DNA of 64,000 nt from NCBI RefSeq assembly GCF_000764305.2, contig NW_025941602.1, forward strand, positions 1 through 64,000, read 5' to 3'. The first letter of the stretch is position 1. Each line of letters starts with the position of its first letter. The stretch is from Hyalella azteca. Its lineage: Eukaryota > Arthropoda > Malacostraca > Amphipoda > Hyalellidae. Under the pieces are notes generated by a model. The model saw only the letters and a list, made by a program, of their open reading frames with translations, did no database searches and was not told the DNA's origin. The position numbers were made by a program, and so were the translations under genes. This document shows, one piece after another, positions 48,019-59,188 of the stretch.

Positions 48019-50847
48019 ATGCCTCTTGTCTGTTAGGTAATAATTTCGTTCTATGAAATCATTAATGTGGGAGTAATACGGGAATACATTCAACCCCTTC
48101 TGCAACCGTTAATGTTGGCGCGTATTATTAACTTTCATTACTTTCTAATGTCATACGGCAATATTGACGCATGATACTCGCATTTTATCACACATCTGTG
48201 ATGTGCCGCGTGTTTGCCGGCGCTTTCACTGCGCGTGATGAAGAGCTGTTTCATTTCGTGCTCGATCACGCCCACAGGTCTATGCCTCTGACTTATTTTC
48301 TTAATGATTCTTCATTTGCATTGTTGCTCTTTGCTTCGCGTCGCTGGAAATTCTGTTGCTAGAAAAAAATATTGTTGACTTTGTCTTCATGTATTGTCTA
48401 GATCTTAGCGGCGACATTCGTTTGCAAAGGCGTTGTGTTATCTTCGTGTCCCATACAAATGATGTGAGATAGCCATGCCGTGGAAAAGAGTTGAGTGTCA
48501 GATGCCAGTGAGTTCTTAGAAGTGAATTAATTAAATTTAAGATATTGGTATTAGTCTGCGATTAGAGCTTCAAAGAGACTCTACCATGTTGTACTGCATG
48601 CATAAAAGTATGCGAAGTTTGGCATCTACCCTTTCTTTCGTTGCACTTATTTCGCAGAAAAAATCAATATTGTTATTGTTATGAGACCAAAGTGCAGATA
48701 TTTGCACTGTTGATTAGCGCCGCTCCTATCGTACGTGACACCTTTTTTAACTTAAGGCTTATAATCATTTTTATTTTAATTGGCCACACAAATCACCGTT
48801 ACTGAAAATTAAATAATCTGCTTGTGAGTTACCATTTAGGTCACCTCGTTCGACCAGAGCCATCGAACACTTCTTGCTTCTCTGCTTGGCCGGTTTTCAG
48901 TTTTTCTTGCGCCTGCTGCCGCAACGGAGGACGTGTTTATGTAGGTCGATTATGCGATTTTTTTTAATCCTGGATAAAATTCAAGCTACGGTACTTATTT
49001 TTTACGGGCAATAGGAAGTTATAGTTTGAATATAATTATTTATTGTCTCTTCAAATTTCATCACTTTTCATGTAAAGCAGTACTCTATAGAGTTAGTGCG
49101 AATTACTGAATAATAGAATTATAGCACATGACTTGACTTGATTGGGTTTTTCGAGGGTTCAATTTTCCCTTGTATTTAGGACTCAATCCATTTCAAAGCC
49201 TGTTGAGATTGAGATCATCGATCCCACCTAAAGCACTGGTTACCGTTGTTTCTCGACCTCATGGTAATATTCAGCATCTATTGACCTCTTATGGAGCAAC
49301 ATGAGCTTTGCTGCCCTGCAGGCTGCGCTGGTAGCGGGCTCGTGATCGCGCATGCCTGAGCTTTTTGAGCACGACTTGCCCCTACTTGATAAGGAAGTAT
49401 TTCCACGTATAAATATTTAGTCCTCTTTACCTGCGTACCGGTGGCACTGAGCGCTAATTTCATGTGTAAATATTTGCATGGTGGAGCAGCTAGAGCGACT
49501 CGGCATTGGCTAGGGGCCAAATTTTGGTGCAAGGAATTGTGATCGGGTAGGCATGGTGATTGTGATAAAATACTTGGAGTTAGCAGCACGTAGTAGCATT
49601 TTTGCCAGCTATATCGTGATACTGACATTCCACTTCCATTCATTGTAAGTATTATAAAAAATACCACCAAATCGAGTCCTCAACGCAAATCGGCTCTAAT
49701 TAACCTCCATACATAGTAATCAAGCTCGATAAAGTTGTAAGTAGTAATTAGAAGAATGTTTCGAAAGAGAAAACAATAACCAAAGACTTTAATAACTTAA
49801 GTAAGTGCATGCTCTCGGAAGTTCCTGCCTGACTGGTTTGAAGTTCTCTGATAAACTACAGTCAGAATGAATAGGTTCAGACTGTCGCGTTCGTATGCGA
49901 GGACTCAAATGCCACCATCATAAACAGTTAATTTTGATAGGGGGAGTCTACCAACGAGACGTCGCGTGACTCAGAATATAATTGATGTCGTCACACGTGG
50001 AGGGCGCTGTTAATCACGTGGGCAACCGGTGCCACAAATAATGTAGTTCTCAACTTGTTTCTTATGTGTAATATAGATAATCTACTTCTGTAAAGTGATC
50101 GAAATTGATTAACAAAAACTGAAACGAATTGATGGACATGAAATACAGAGCTATTTTTTAACGCTAGACGCTGCAATCCATCACATTTTTTCAACTAATC
50201 CTCAACTCTCAGTCAGTTTTAAAATTAAATGTGTTGTTTACTGTTGACAAATAGAAAACCGCCTCATGGACCTACCGTATGAAAAATTAAATGCACATTA
50301 TCCTTGGCCACCAACTCGCCGTCGAGCACTCAACGACTTCATTTAATGATTCATTTTCCGTATTCCCAATATTTTTTCGCTTGAACTTCCCATGTTCACC
50401 TTTTGACTTCTCTTTAGCATGCGAAATAGCAAATGATGAGAGCGCTTCCCAGCTCAGGGACTGCGTCGTATGGGCGTGTCGTCCTAACCTTTCTGGAGCC
50501 GCGACCCCGATCTCTGCTGGGCTCGTGCTTGGGCAAGCTTATACAGACTGGAATTCATGCCACCCCCGCCCCCACTCGGTTTATTTCAGTTATGCCTGTA
50601 GAAATTAACTCCTATTGGCTGGTGTTCAGTGTTTAAAGAGTAAAGCTTATCCCTCATGAACGTAGTGTAGTCAGACCGTATTCGTAATGAAGTCAGATAT
50701 AACTTATGTTAATTAACAATTGTATGGATTGGTTTTCTCACTCGTCCGGTGCTTCCCCGTCTGCATGGTATCTTCATTTTACTTTTTCACTTCCTACTCT
50801 ACCTCTTGCAGAGATCTCATGTTTTTTGTCTTATTAGGTTTTTTCTC
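48019..50847. other. 2.8 kb with no confident gene
   Basis: A 130-codon minus frame (49278-49670) and overlapping plus frames at 50291-50636 lie in slightly GC-richer DNA but carry no motif I recognise. The words acgtataaatatttag and catgtgtaaatatttgc recur about 70 bases apart at 49405 and 49470. Confidence 0.35.
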
Positions 50848-51051
50848 AAAATTTTCACAAGTCACCCATGCATGACTGGCGCATTAAAGATAATACTAGT
50901 AGCATCATTATCAAAAAAATAATACTAGCATCATAATACTAGCATCATAATACTAGCATCATAATACTAGCATCATTATCACAAAATTTTCACAAGTCAC
51001 CCATGCATGACTGACGCATTAAAGATAATAGCATCATTATCAAAACAAAGT
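50848..51051. repeat. Duplicated 70-bp block flanking an (ATAATACTAGCATC)n array
   Basis: 'aaaattttcacaagtcaccc' then 'atgcatgactggcgcattaa' occurs at 50848 and again at 50983. Between them are about four units of the 14-mer ATAATACTAGCATC. The outer copies share the CATCATTATCA ending, so array growth and block duplication are linked. Confidence 0.9.
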
Positions 51052-52750
51052 ATCGTCACTAGCGATAAGTATAGTGAAACTGCCTAGAAATAGAGAAAAT
51101 TTGTCCTAATGCGCTGCGCGTTGATAGTTCAATACGGCTTTTTGAAAGTGTGCCCTCGGGAAGATTTCTCCAGCAATGATGTTGAACTAGAAAGCGTTTT
51201 CAATTACACGCATCTCATGCCCAGGGGAAGGTATATATAAATCAATGACTTTGTTTAGTGGCGCAATTGTCTCGTTTCATGTACACTTTATAATGTATAA
51301 TCATTCAAGCTAAGTTATCGTTCATCATTTGCAATTATTATAATAATTTCATTGGTACATCAGTAGCTTCGATCACATAAGTTCAAGGTCTGAGAGCTCA
51401 ACTATTTGCTGTCACGAATTGCATTTAGCTCGTGGCAACTTGATATTGCAGCTAGGAACTTTTTTCAAGCAACACTGTTTTAGATAAAATTTTACGTTGC
51501 TAAAGTCACGAATTGAGGTCGCGAATCTCATAGAGGAGTAACGGCTACCCGTCTCGTAACACATCAGGGAGTCGTCCGTAGGTTTAAGCTAAATTGGATA
51601 GACTCCTGCTGTGGTGACGATGAAGGATTCCATCAAGTTTTTAATAAGATATCACGAACTAACGTACAAACTACCCAAGTTCCCAGGTAAGAGTAACTCT
51701 AAATGTGTGAAATGAAAGAAAATGTTTTGATCGTCCAATGAATATAAATTTTGTTTGTTACTGAGTTAGTACAAGTTTTACGTTTGATATTATTACATAT
51801 TTAGAATTGAACAATTTTCTAAGTTACTACACAGCCAATCAAAAATCTTGGGCTGTCAGCGTGCACAAAATATGCGTTCATCGTCAGCAGTTACTCGACC
51901 ATGACGAAATAACAGTTGGCGGTCGCTTAACAAAGCACTATAGTAATTAAAATAAGTGCTATCGGCCCAAATAATGGAAAGAACCCATTACCTTCGCTCT
52001 GCAGTAGCCCATATGTCTAAAAGAGGCCGTAAATCTATTTTGTTTAGCCCAACTCATCCTTGTGCGTGCGAGAGATGGAAGATTCTACTCTCTGGGGAGA
52101 GGGAAAGATGAAAATAATCAACTCATAGCCTCACATATTTCAATTTCTGTTTGATTTCTTCTAAAATTAATTTGTTGCAGTATTTCGACAAGGTAAATAT
52201 GCACTAATTGGAATTAAATGCTATATTAGCATTTACAATTAAGCATTTACAATTACTAATAATAATAATAGTAATTACTAATATCATTTGCAATTACTAA
52301 TAAGTAATTCTAATAATTCTTTGGAATTGGTGATTTTACAAATCACTCCTGACTGGTGGACTACAAATGCGATGAATTTCATTCTATACTTCCGTATAAT
52401 CAGGCGGTATTCTGGAAATTTATTAGCTTGAATAAGTGGTTGAAGTTGAATAAGTGGTTGATACATCGCTTGAATTTCACTGGGTTTTGAATACATTACA
52501 TCGAAATTTAATTACCACAGTCTTTCGAAGTAATTTGAGGTTAGTTTTGCTATCGATAAGAACCTGTTTAAATAAATACGAAAGGGGAATTAATAAATGA
52601 TTTAGATCGTTAATATTTTTCAAGGGATCAACTAAAAAGGTAACAATAATTTTCTGATCCCCTCTCTTTGTAATTCATCACAATTGTCTCTGACGAAAAG
52701 TTCCATGTTTCTCGCAGTCTATATCGTAAAAATATTATTTACATAATTAC
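51052..52750. other. No gene recognised
   Basis: AT-rich. A low-complexity patch of 'attactaataataataatag' type lies near 52235-52310. Confidence 0.4.
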
Positions 52751-52931
52751 ACAAGTACAGCTGCAGCACAAGTACAGCTGCAGCACAAGTACAGCTGCAG
52801 CACAAGTACAGCTGCAGCACAAGTACAGCTGCAGCACAAGTACAGCTACAGCACAAGTACAGCTGCAGCACAAGTACAGCTGCAGCACAAGTACAGCTGC
52901 AGCACAAGTACAGCTACAGCACGAGTACAGT
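52751..52931. repeat. 17-bp satellite (CACAAGTACAGCTGCAG)n
   Basis: Ten complete units plus a degenerate eleventh. Eight units contain CAGCTG (E-box type, also palindromic) and two carry CAGCTA. Since 17 is not a multiple of 3, the open frame on the minus strand cycles through all phases and gives a 17-residue repeat (CCSCTCAAAVLVLQLYL). I regard that peptide as a by-product. Confidence 0.95.
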
Positions 52932-54160
52932 TGAGGTTCATTATCAACTGAGCTCGTTACAATCTAGCAGCTGTGGCTGGGGCGAGAAGTGGCGCGGCTC
53001 GTATGGCTGCTTCTAACCGTCGCCATCTGCATGCCAATTCGCCTTGTTTAACTTCACCACCGTGTTGAATATCAGCTATTTCTATGATAGAAAAATTATG
53101 CTTGTTTTTTGAGTAAAAGATGCAAAGTCTTTTCGTTTTACGCGCTTGTGAACTAATATTTTCCACAGATATTCAAGACATAACAATCAGTATTTGACGT
53201 CCAGGAAGAACGAGAGGTTCCTCTCTTTTCCGTTGGGCAGTGGAAGCGGAAGTTCTGTATTTCGATCGCTGCATCCGTCGCCGGGCGGGTGTACAGATGA
53301 CTATCTAAATACCCATGCACATCGCACGCTACTTGATGTGGTCCGAAACTCTATAGCATACGTCTATTATTACGTCTATTATTAGTACGTCTATTATTAG
53401 CATATCTCGTGACCGGTGTGGCAATTAAATTACACCTATTGAATTGTTCTTCCTTAAAATACTGCTCTCTCCTTAAAATACTGCTTCTTCCTTAAAGAAT
53501 AGAGAAAAAATTTCACAGGGTTTTTATATCCACCGTTATGTTATTGTTGCTTTTGTGGTAATGGCCCATAATAAACCATTTCCATACTTGGTTATCATTT
53601 TGTGTGTGCCGAGATTACTTTCTGTCATTCTCATGGTGTTAATACTTTTCTCATGAAACTAATTTTTTTGACCAATAAGACGAAGTTTGAAGTCGAGTTT
53701 CAAATTTTAGAGCTTTTATTGGGTTAACTTCAGGAGCTATTGCGAGCGCGGATGCACGAGTGAATTATGAAGAAACCAGCGCTAATCCAGCTAACTTTAT
53801 TGTATAATTATTTCGCATGTTTCCGCCTAAATCAATTTATAAACTATGGTACGGATAGCTGTGCAATAATATGCTTTGTAGAGTTGGGAAGAATTCCGCA
53901 AGCTACATTAATTACATGTAAAAACGCTATGAAATTACGCGGAGATTCAACTTTAGATGGAGAACCTAATTTTCACAAATATTCCTTCCTATCATTTTTA
54001 TTCATTCCTTTTCACCAAAAATAAGGTACTCCTATCATGCCGCGTTTGAAAATTACTATACTTGAGACGTCACTTGGGCGAAACTCTTAATTCCTACCTA
54101 CAGAATTACTTTGGCATTCTTACCTGTAGCTTCCTTTGTTTTGGAATTTAAATTCGCGCA
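52932..54160. other. No gene recognised
   Basis: GC-raised patches at 52965-53060 and 53200-53300 have no splice-bounded frame with a family motif. Small duplications 'acgtctattatta' (53360-53400) and 'ccttaaaatactgct' (53452-53500) are present. Confidence 0.4.
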
Positions 54161-54256
54161 ATGGATGAGAAGCCGGAGAATTGGTTCAGCCGCCGAGACG
54201 AGATAAGCAAGACAAAAGCGCGGACGCCACGTGCCGCGCAGGAAGCTTTATTGTAA
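54161..54256 (+). CDS. Candidate 31-codon small ORF in a GC-rich island
   Basis: ATG at 54161 opens MDEKPENWFSRRDEISKTKA then RTPRAAQEALL and a TAA. The frame is basic and hydrophilic, with high GC (about 58%) against an AT-rich background. The island continues past the stop (ccgccgcgcgtcatctccct), so a CpG-rich regulatory patch is at least as likely as a microprotein. No splice sites or Kozak strength settle it. Confidence 0.15.
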   Translation: MDEKPENWFSRRDEISKTKARTPRAAQEALL

Positions 54257-55146
54257 CGCTCCGCCGCGCGTCATCTCCCTGTACCTGGGGAATAGAATAT
54301 GAACTGTAATTACACAGGAACTTCTTAGTATTAACCAAGAAATTTAGTGGTTGTTATTGCAAGGGGATCGATTACCACCAAATTAATTGCAAGGGGATTG
54401 ATGCGTGGTTCCGTTGTACTTACAGCATGCATTCGTGTTCATTAGTGCATTGTGCCGCTGAGCAAATATCAATTAAGGTCCTAGTCTTGTCGAATAACTT
54501 CGCGATGTTTTTCAACTAATTTGATTCTCAATCAATTATAAAGTTAAGAATTTATTGATTGATGCAGTGATTTTAATTTATTTTTACATGCTTAGCCTCT
54601 TAGCTACGCATTGAAAGATATAATCTGCTTAGTTACTCGCGCTTATTCACGGAAAGCCTTGCAAATTTCAAAATGAACTGTGATAATGCAGATGAACTTG
54701 ATGGGGGCTCCAACAATTACTAAAAACGAATAAATGTAATGACACAGTTGACACTAATCATAAATAACATTTTTTGACACATTAATATTATAGGTCCTAA
54801 CATTTTTTACACATTAAGATTATAGGTCCTAGTTACATGTAATTCCCAGCAACACCTACGGCGTGCAAAAATGTGGGTCGCGTACAGCTAGCGTACGTAT
54901 AGCGTGTTCGAGGTCAGGGTCGCGATGTCTGATCAACAAACGTGTTTGTTTGCTATACGCATCCACACCTTAGCTTGCTTGCCCACACATTGTTTCAGCC
55001 AGGGGAACGTCTTGAAAGGTGGAGTTGTTTCAAAACTATTCGGTTAATGATTGATTGAGTTACGTGTTCGCAAATATTTTCTAGAGTCTGTCCGTTTTGA
55101 GTGAATAAAGTGTTCAGGTGCGTTGACCGGTGATTTTGCTTTATTT
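54257..55146. other. No gene; one short tandem duplication
   Basis: 'acattttttgacacattaat' followed by 'attataggtccta' (54767-54799) is repeated immediately as 54799-54831 with two changes. Otherwise no structure seen. Confidence 0.5.
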
Positions 55147-55256
55147 AGTCTGTCTGTCCGTCTGTCCGTCCGTCTGTCCGTGACCTCAAGTTTTCGTCGA
55201 CGAGAAAATGCGCTCTCTGTCACTCACTGCAGTGAGTACTGCGTTATATTTTTTTC
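55147..55256 (+). mobile_element. GTCY-family element, right part only
   Basis: Starts inside the microsatellite (tctgtctgtccgtctgtccg), then 'tgacctcaagttttcgtcga', 'cgagaaaatgcgctctctgt', the intact palindrome and 'actgcgttatatttttttc'. The left arm and the TGTGCTCGCC segment are absent. Truncation at the microsatellite suggests loss by slippage or recombination. Confidence 0.78.
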
Positions 55257-55568
55257 TATTTGCTACAAATTCCTAACAGTAAGCTTATAGGAGTGTTAGG
55301 ACGCATTAATTCCTGATTTCACCAGGCCGAGGTCACATGGTCTCAATACGCCACGGTAACTGAAACTCGCGCTTCTTTTACAGCCACTCGGGCGTGAATG
55401 CCGATCCTGCCTTTTGCTAATTCACGCAATTAAATTATTTTGTTCACATCTTCGGTTGTATATTGTTTACTGTTATGTTTAAACCTTTTATTATGTATTA
55501 CTCAAACACTATTTTTTTTATAAACTAACTTATGTCAAAAGTGTTTTTCTTTCTTACGAACATTTCAG

Positions 55569-56324
55569 GTAAGATTTTTTGTCCTACCGTTTTCAATATA
55601 TCATCGTATTATATTTATTATCAGTATATCATGTATTATATATAATGTATTATTGAATTATAGGAAGCGGAAATATTTAGGTTCTTTAGCTACTAAAGAC
55701 AAGGCTGTTTTCGCAATTTTTTTTCAATTAAATTTAGCTTATTTTCAACGTTTCAAATAACATCATGCATGTGTGCATGTGATAATTATATCAACTTTGC
55801 TACTGCAGGACTGCACGTCGGTACTTTTCAGCTCATTCGATACTTACACTGCTTGATACTTGAATTTGATAATCAAAACAATCAATTTGATAATCAAATC
55901 AAGTACCGTGTCCAAGAAAAGCCGATCTCGTATAACCGCTGGCTCGGAGAACCTTGAGGGCAGTAAGACTGCGCACATACCAGTCAGGAAAGGTAAGATT
56001 TTTTGTCCTACTGTTTTCAATATATCATCGTATTATATTTATTATCAGTATATCATGTATTATATATAATGTATTATTGAATTATAGGAAGCGGAAATAT
56101 TTAGGTTCTTTAGCTACTAAAGACAAGGCTGTTTTCGCAATTTTTTCAATTAAATTTAGCTTATTGTAGGACTGCACGCCGGTACTTTTCAGCTCATTCG
56201 ATACTTACACTGCTTGAAGCATGAATTTGATAATCAAATCAAGTACCGTGTCCAAGAAAAGCTGATCTTGTACTCCTGGCTCGGAGAACCTTGAGGGCAG
56301 TATAAAGACTGCGCACTTGCCATA
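55569..56324. repeat. Tandem 424-bp duplication carrying splice-like signals
   Basis: Both copies begin 'gtaagattttttgtccta' (55569 and 55993), directly preceded by CAG or AAAG, as a splice donor would be. About 95 bases later both have 'gaattatag|gaagcggaaata'. Both then share 'ctttagctactaaagacaag', 'cggtacttttcagctcattc', 'caagtaccgtgtccaagaaa' and 'ctcggagaaccttgagggca'. Copy 2 lacks about 80 bp after 'aatttagctta'. The frame ending ENLEGSKTAHIPVRK meets the second donor, but joining to either downstream frame soon hits a stop. I read this as a duplicated exon-like fragment, probably dead. Confidence 0.85.
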
Positions 56325-57177
56325 GTCAGTGCGCGGCCTCTCTTGCCCTTTGTACGTAAGCGACTATACCCAATGTACGTGAACCACGCTCGCTCTTCTA
56401 TTCAGTGTATTTATATTTACGTGAACAACATATGCGCCATACATTATACGAATGTGCCGCGCGTGTGCTTGAGGTTATCTACCGTTATCGGCTGAAACAT
56501 GTAAGCCCTTACCTGGAAGGTGTAGATGCAAATGGAAAAATCTTGTATACCATTGCTGTTGGTGACCAGGATGCACGCTTGGCCATATCTATTTGAAAGT
56601 CGCGAATTTTTTAGCCGCGGTTTGTGGTCAGATGAATGAAGATGCTTGTGAATTATGAGGTTCGGTGATGAGTGAAATTCTTGCAGCGTCCGTCAACCAA
56701 AACTGACATTTGCAAGCTATTGAGCCTCCTGCTTCTAGGAATGCGGTTGTGCAGGCTTTGTTGCTTGAAGGGGAAAACGAGCTATCTTATCTTGCTCAGA
56801 TCTTACCGCGCGCAAAGCAAGAAAGCAGTGTACTGCGTGGCGAGAATGCGTTCCAAAAATTCTTTGTGTTCTCAATTCCCCTATGTTGAATCAATCTTAA
56901 TCATGCTTAAAAATAGAAAACAATATATGATTGGAAAGGTTAGATCCCACATTTCTATCGAGAAGAGTTTCATATTTCAGCTTGCGTATATAGAAATTAC
57001 GACAAAGGAAGAACGTATCAAATGTTCACAGACGTTCGATATTCAGGCTTAGTGTTCAAATTTAATGAAATTTAGGAATCCGCAAAATGAATGTAAGCAT
57101 TTAGCGAAGAAATTGATATCCATTGACTCTGTTTTTGTTTTTTCATATTCGGTTTATCAATCATCCTGTATATTGTG
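56325..57177. other. Three protein-like but unassigned plus-strand frames
   Basis: Frames at 56405-56596 and 56672-57052, plus a third register reading NAVVQALLLEGENELSYLAQ near 56735-56800, share moderately GC-rich DNA. The registers overlap and none has splice support. A decayed gene is possible but cannot be shown from the sequence. Confidence 0.2.
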
Positions 57178-57426
57178 ATGGGTGAGGATCTCAAGGAGGA
57201 AATCTCACGGCAAGAAGCGGGTAGGTTCGAGTTGTTTGATGGCGTCTGCATGAGGCAGGAGGTTGATGTGGGAGCATCAATTGATGGCTTGTTGAGTCTT
57301 CAAGAGGCAGCCCTGAGTGCTTTTGTGTGTCAATATTTGGCTCGGCTTCCTTGCTCTATCAACTGCGTCATGCAGCAACGCGTCTGGCTGATCAACTTGA
57401 TGAAATCTGACTTGCCTCATCTGTGA
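57178..57426 (+). CDS. Candidate ORF, 82 codons, helical and Leu-rich (unassigned)
   Basis: ATG at 57178 opens MGEDLKEEISRQEAGRFELF, then an acidic middle, then SLQEAALSAFVCQYLARLPC and QRVWLINLMKSDLPHL before a TGA. GC is about 49%, against roughly 35% around it, and the C-terminal half is an amphipathic helical pattern (L..AAL..F...LA.LP). It loosely recalls the box helices found at the ends of ubiquitin-ligase adaptor proteins, but this is only a resemblance. No acceptor is obvious upstream and no polyadenylation signal lies close after the stop. It may be the last exon of a decayed gene or a chance frame in a GC-richer island. Confidence 0.25.
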   Translation: MGEDLKEEISRQEAGRFELFDGVCMRQEVDVGASIDGLLSLQEAALSAFVCQYLARLPCSINCVMQQRVWLINLMKSDLPHL

Positions 57427-59188
57427 CACGTACTAAATTATATATTGCGTTTTTCAATGTCTTTTTGCCGTTTGTCCATTTCGAATACTTAATGGGTGGG
57501 TAAGAAAATTACCACGAATATTAAGAACATGGTTTTTCTTCCCTGGGTTAAATTTTTCAAACTGAACGCATTTTACACGAAATAACTTAACCTACTTAAG
57601 TATGTAAAAAATGAAGACCTCAGTTTTCGAGTAACTTGAAACAGTCTTCCGATCGCTCTTGCAACTCGTTTGTCGCTGACACTCGACTTCTAGTTGCCCG
57701 TTGTTCTATTTAACTTGTTTCACTGGACCGCAAAGCGGCGCTCATGTGGTTTTTGTTTAAAAAAAACTGTGAAGCGTGTGTTCTCGTCAGTAGGTCACCT
57801 AATTTAATAATTAAATTCTGAACTCGTATTCCATAACTGAAGTGATATTGAGTTCATGCTTTGCATACAACCAGTTTATGAGTACATAAAAACAGTGGTT
57901 ATGGCGCAAGATTTCGCTTCATCACATAACTGTGCCCATATGAGTGCCTGTCATACATCATGATAATTCTTCACGATATAATGAGAATTTCCATTTAAAT
58001 AATTTATTTATTCGCTAATCCCTGGATGATATAATTGGATGTCTGAGTATTCGAGATATATGATTCGTTTTTTAATTGCGGAATATTCGGCGAATATTGA
58101 TGTTATATTTGCCTTTAATATTCGTTTTTGTATTGCGAATATTTTCATTTCTATTAATTTTGACGTATCATGTAGCCTTATCATATTTGTACGTAATATG
58201 AATAGGAATAGAATCAATACCGTTGCGTGATACAAATAACATGAGTATTCGTTAGTACATTAATTTATAACTAACAGAAAAGCTGAAAGAATAATTTTCA
58301 TTCAATATTGATATTGGACGTCACTAAAGTTACTAATGTTTATTTTCTCTCATGGATCTGATTTTGTTAATTAAACAAATAATGTATTTCACGCGTAAGC
58401 TATTCATTTTAGACGTTGGTGGCAACGAGATGGTATGAACTCATGAGTCATGAAATAAATAATACTCGCTCGACCAACTCCAAATTTCACAGTAAAAGAT
58501 CCCGCAGTTCAAATCAGCAAACCTGCCGTCTACATTTTATGTCAGCGCTAAACTTTTGTTCACTGCTGTAGGTTCGTTATGTTTCTGGATGCCAGGCAGC
58601 TGACAAATTACGCGCTGCCTAAACGCTCACAATCCAAATACGCGACCGAAGAAAAGCGTTTCTGTGAAGAGCAAAAGTTTATTGGGCAAGGCCTAAGTTG
58701 TATGAAGTTTTACGAGAGCGTTCACTGTTGAATTCAATGCGTTTCAATTCCATGAACGCTTCTCAATTTACGACACTCAATTTACGGGAAGGGGGTCTGC
58801 TTTCGGTGTGTGTTCCGTTGATGTCGAAAGTAATTGGATAGTAAAACTAATAGGCCGTTACGAGAAATTTCGCGGTTTTCTTGGCGGCAGTCCAAGCAGC
58901 ATATCACGAGCATATGGTGACGCTGCGGCCGTCTGCTAACATTTATTCTCTGCGGGATGCCTCAGAACTGAAACCCTGAAACGCTGCTTATTCTACTGGA
59001 GGCGATATCAATGCCAACAATCGGGCCATTTTATTCTAAAATATTACTCTCTACAATACAGTATTATAATATTCAACTACAAGTTAATTTCGTATTTTTT
59101 AACGATTTTAAATGTCTAAATCTAGGGTTCGATCGCTAATTTTTGACCGTAAATTCTTGTCTACTGTGGATTCATTGCAACGCCAGTT
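57427..59188. other. No gene recognised
   Basis: AT-rich with no repeat longer than about 20 bp seen. Frames around 58008-58235 are open on both strands through AT bias only. Confidence 0.4.

Noticed and set aside
49278..49670. 130-codon minus-strand open frame
   Set aside because: Low-information composition with no domain. The slight GC rise is not enough to call a gene.
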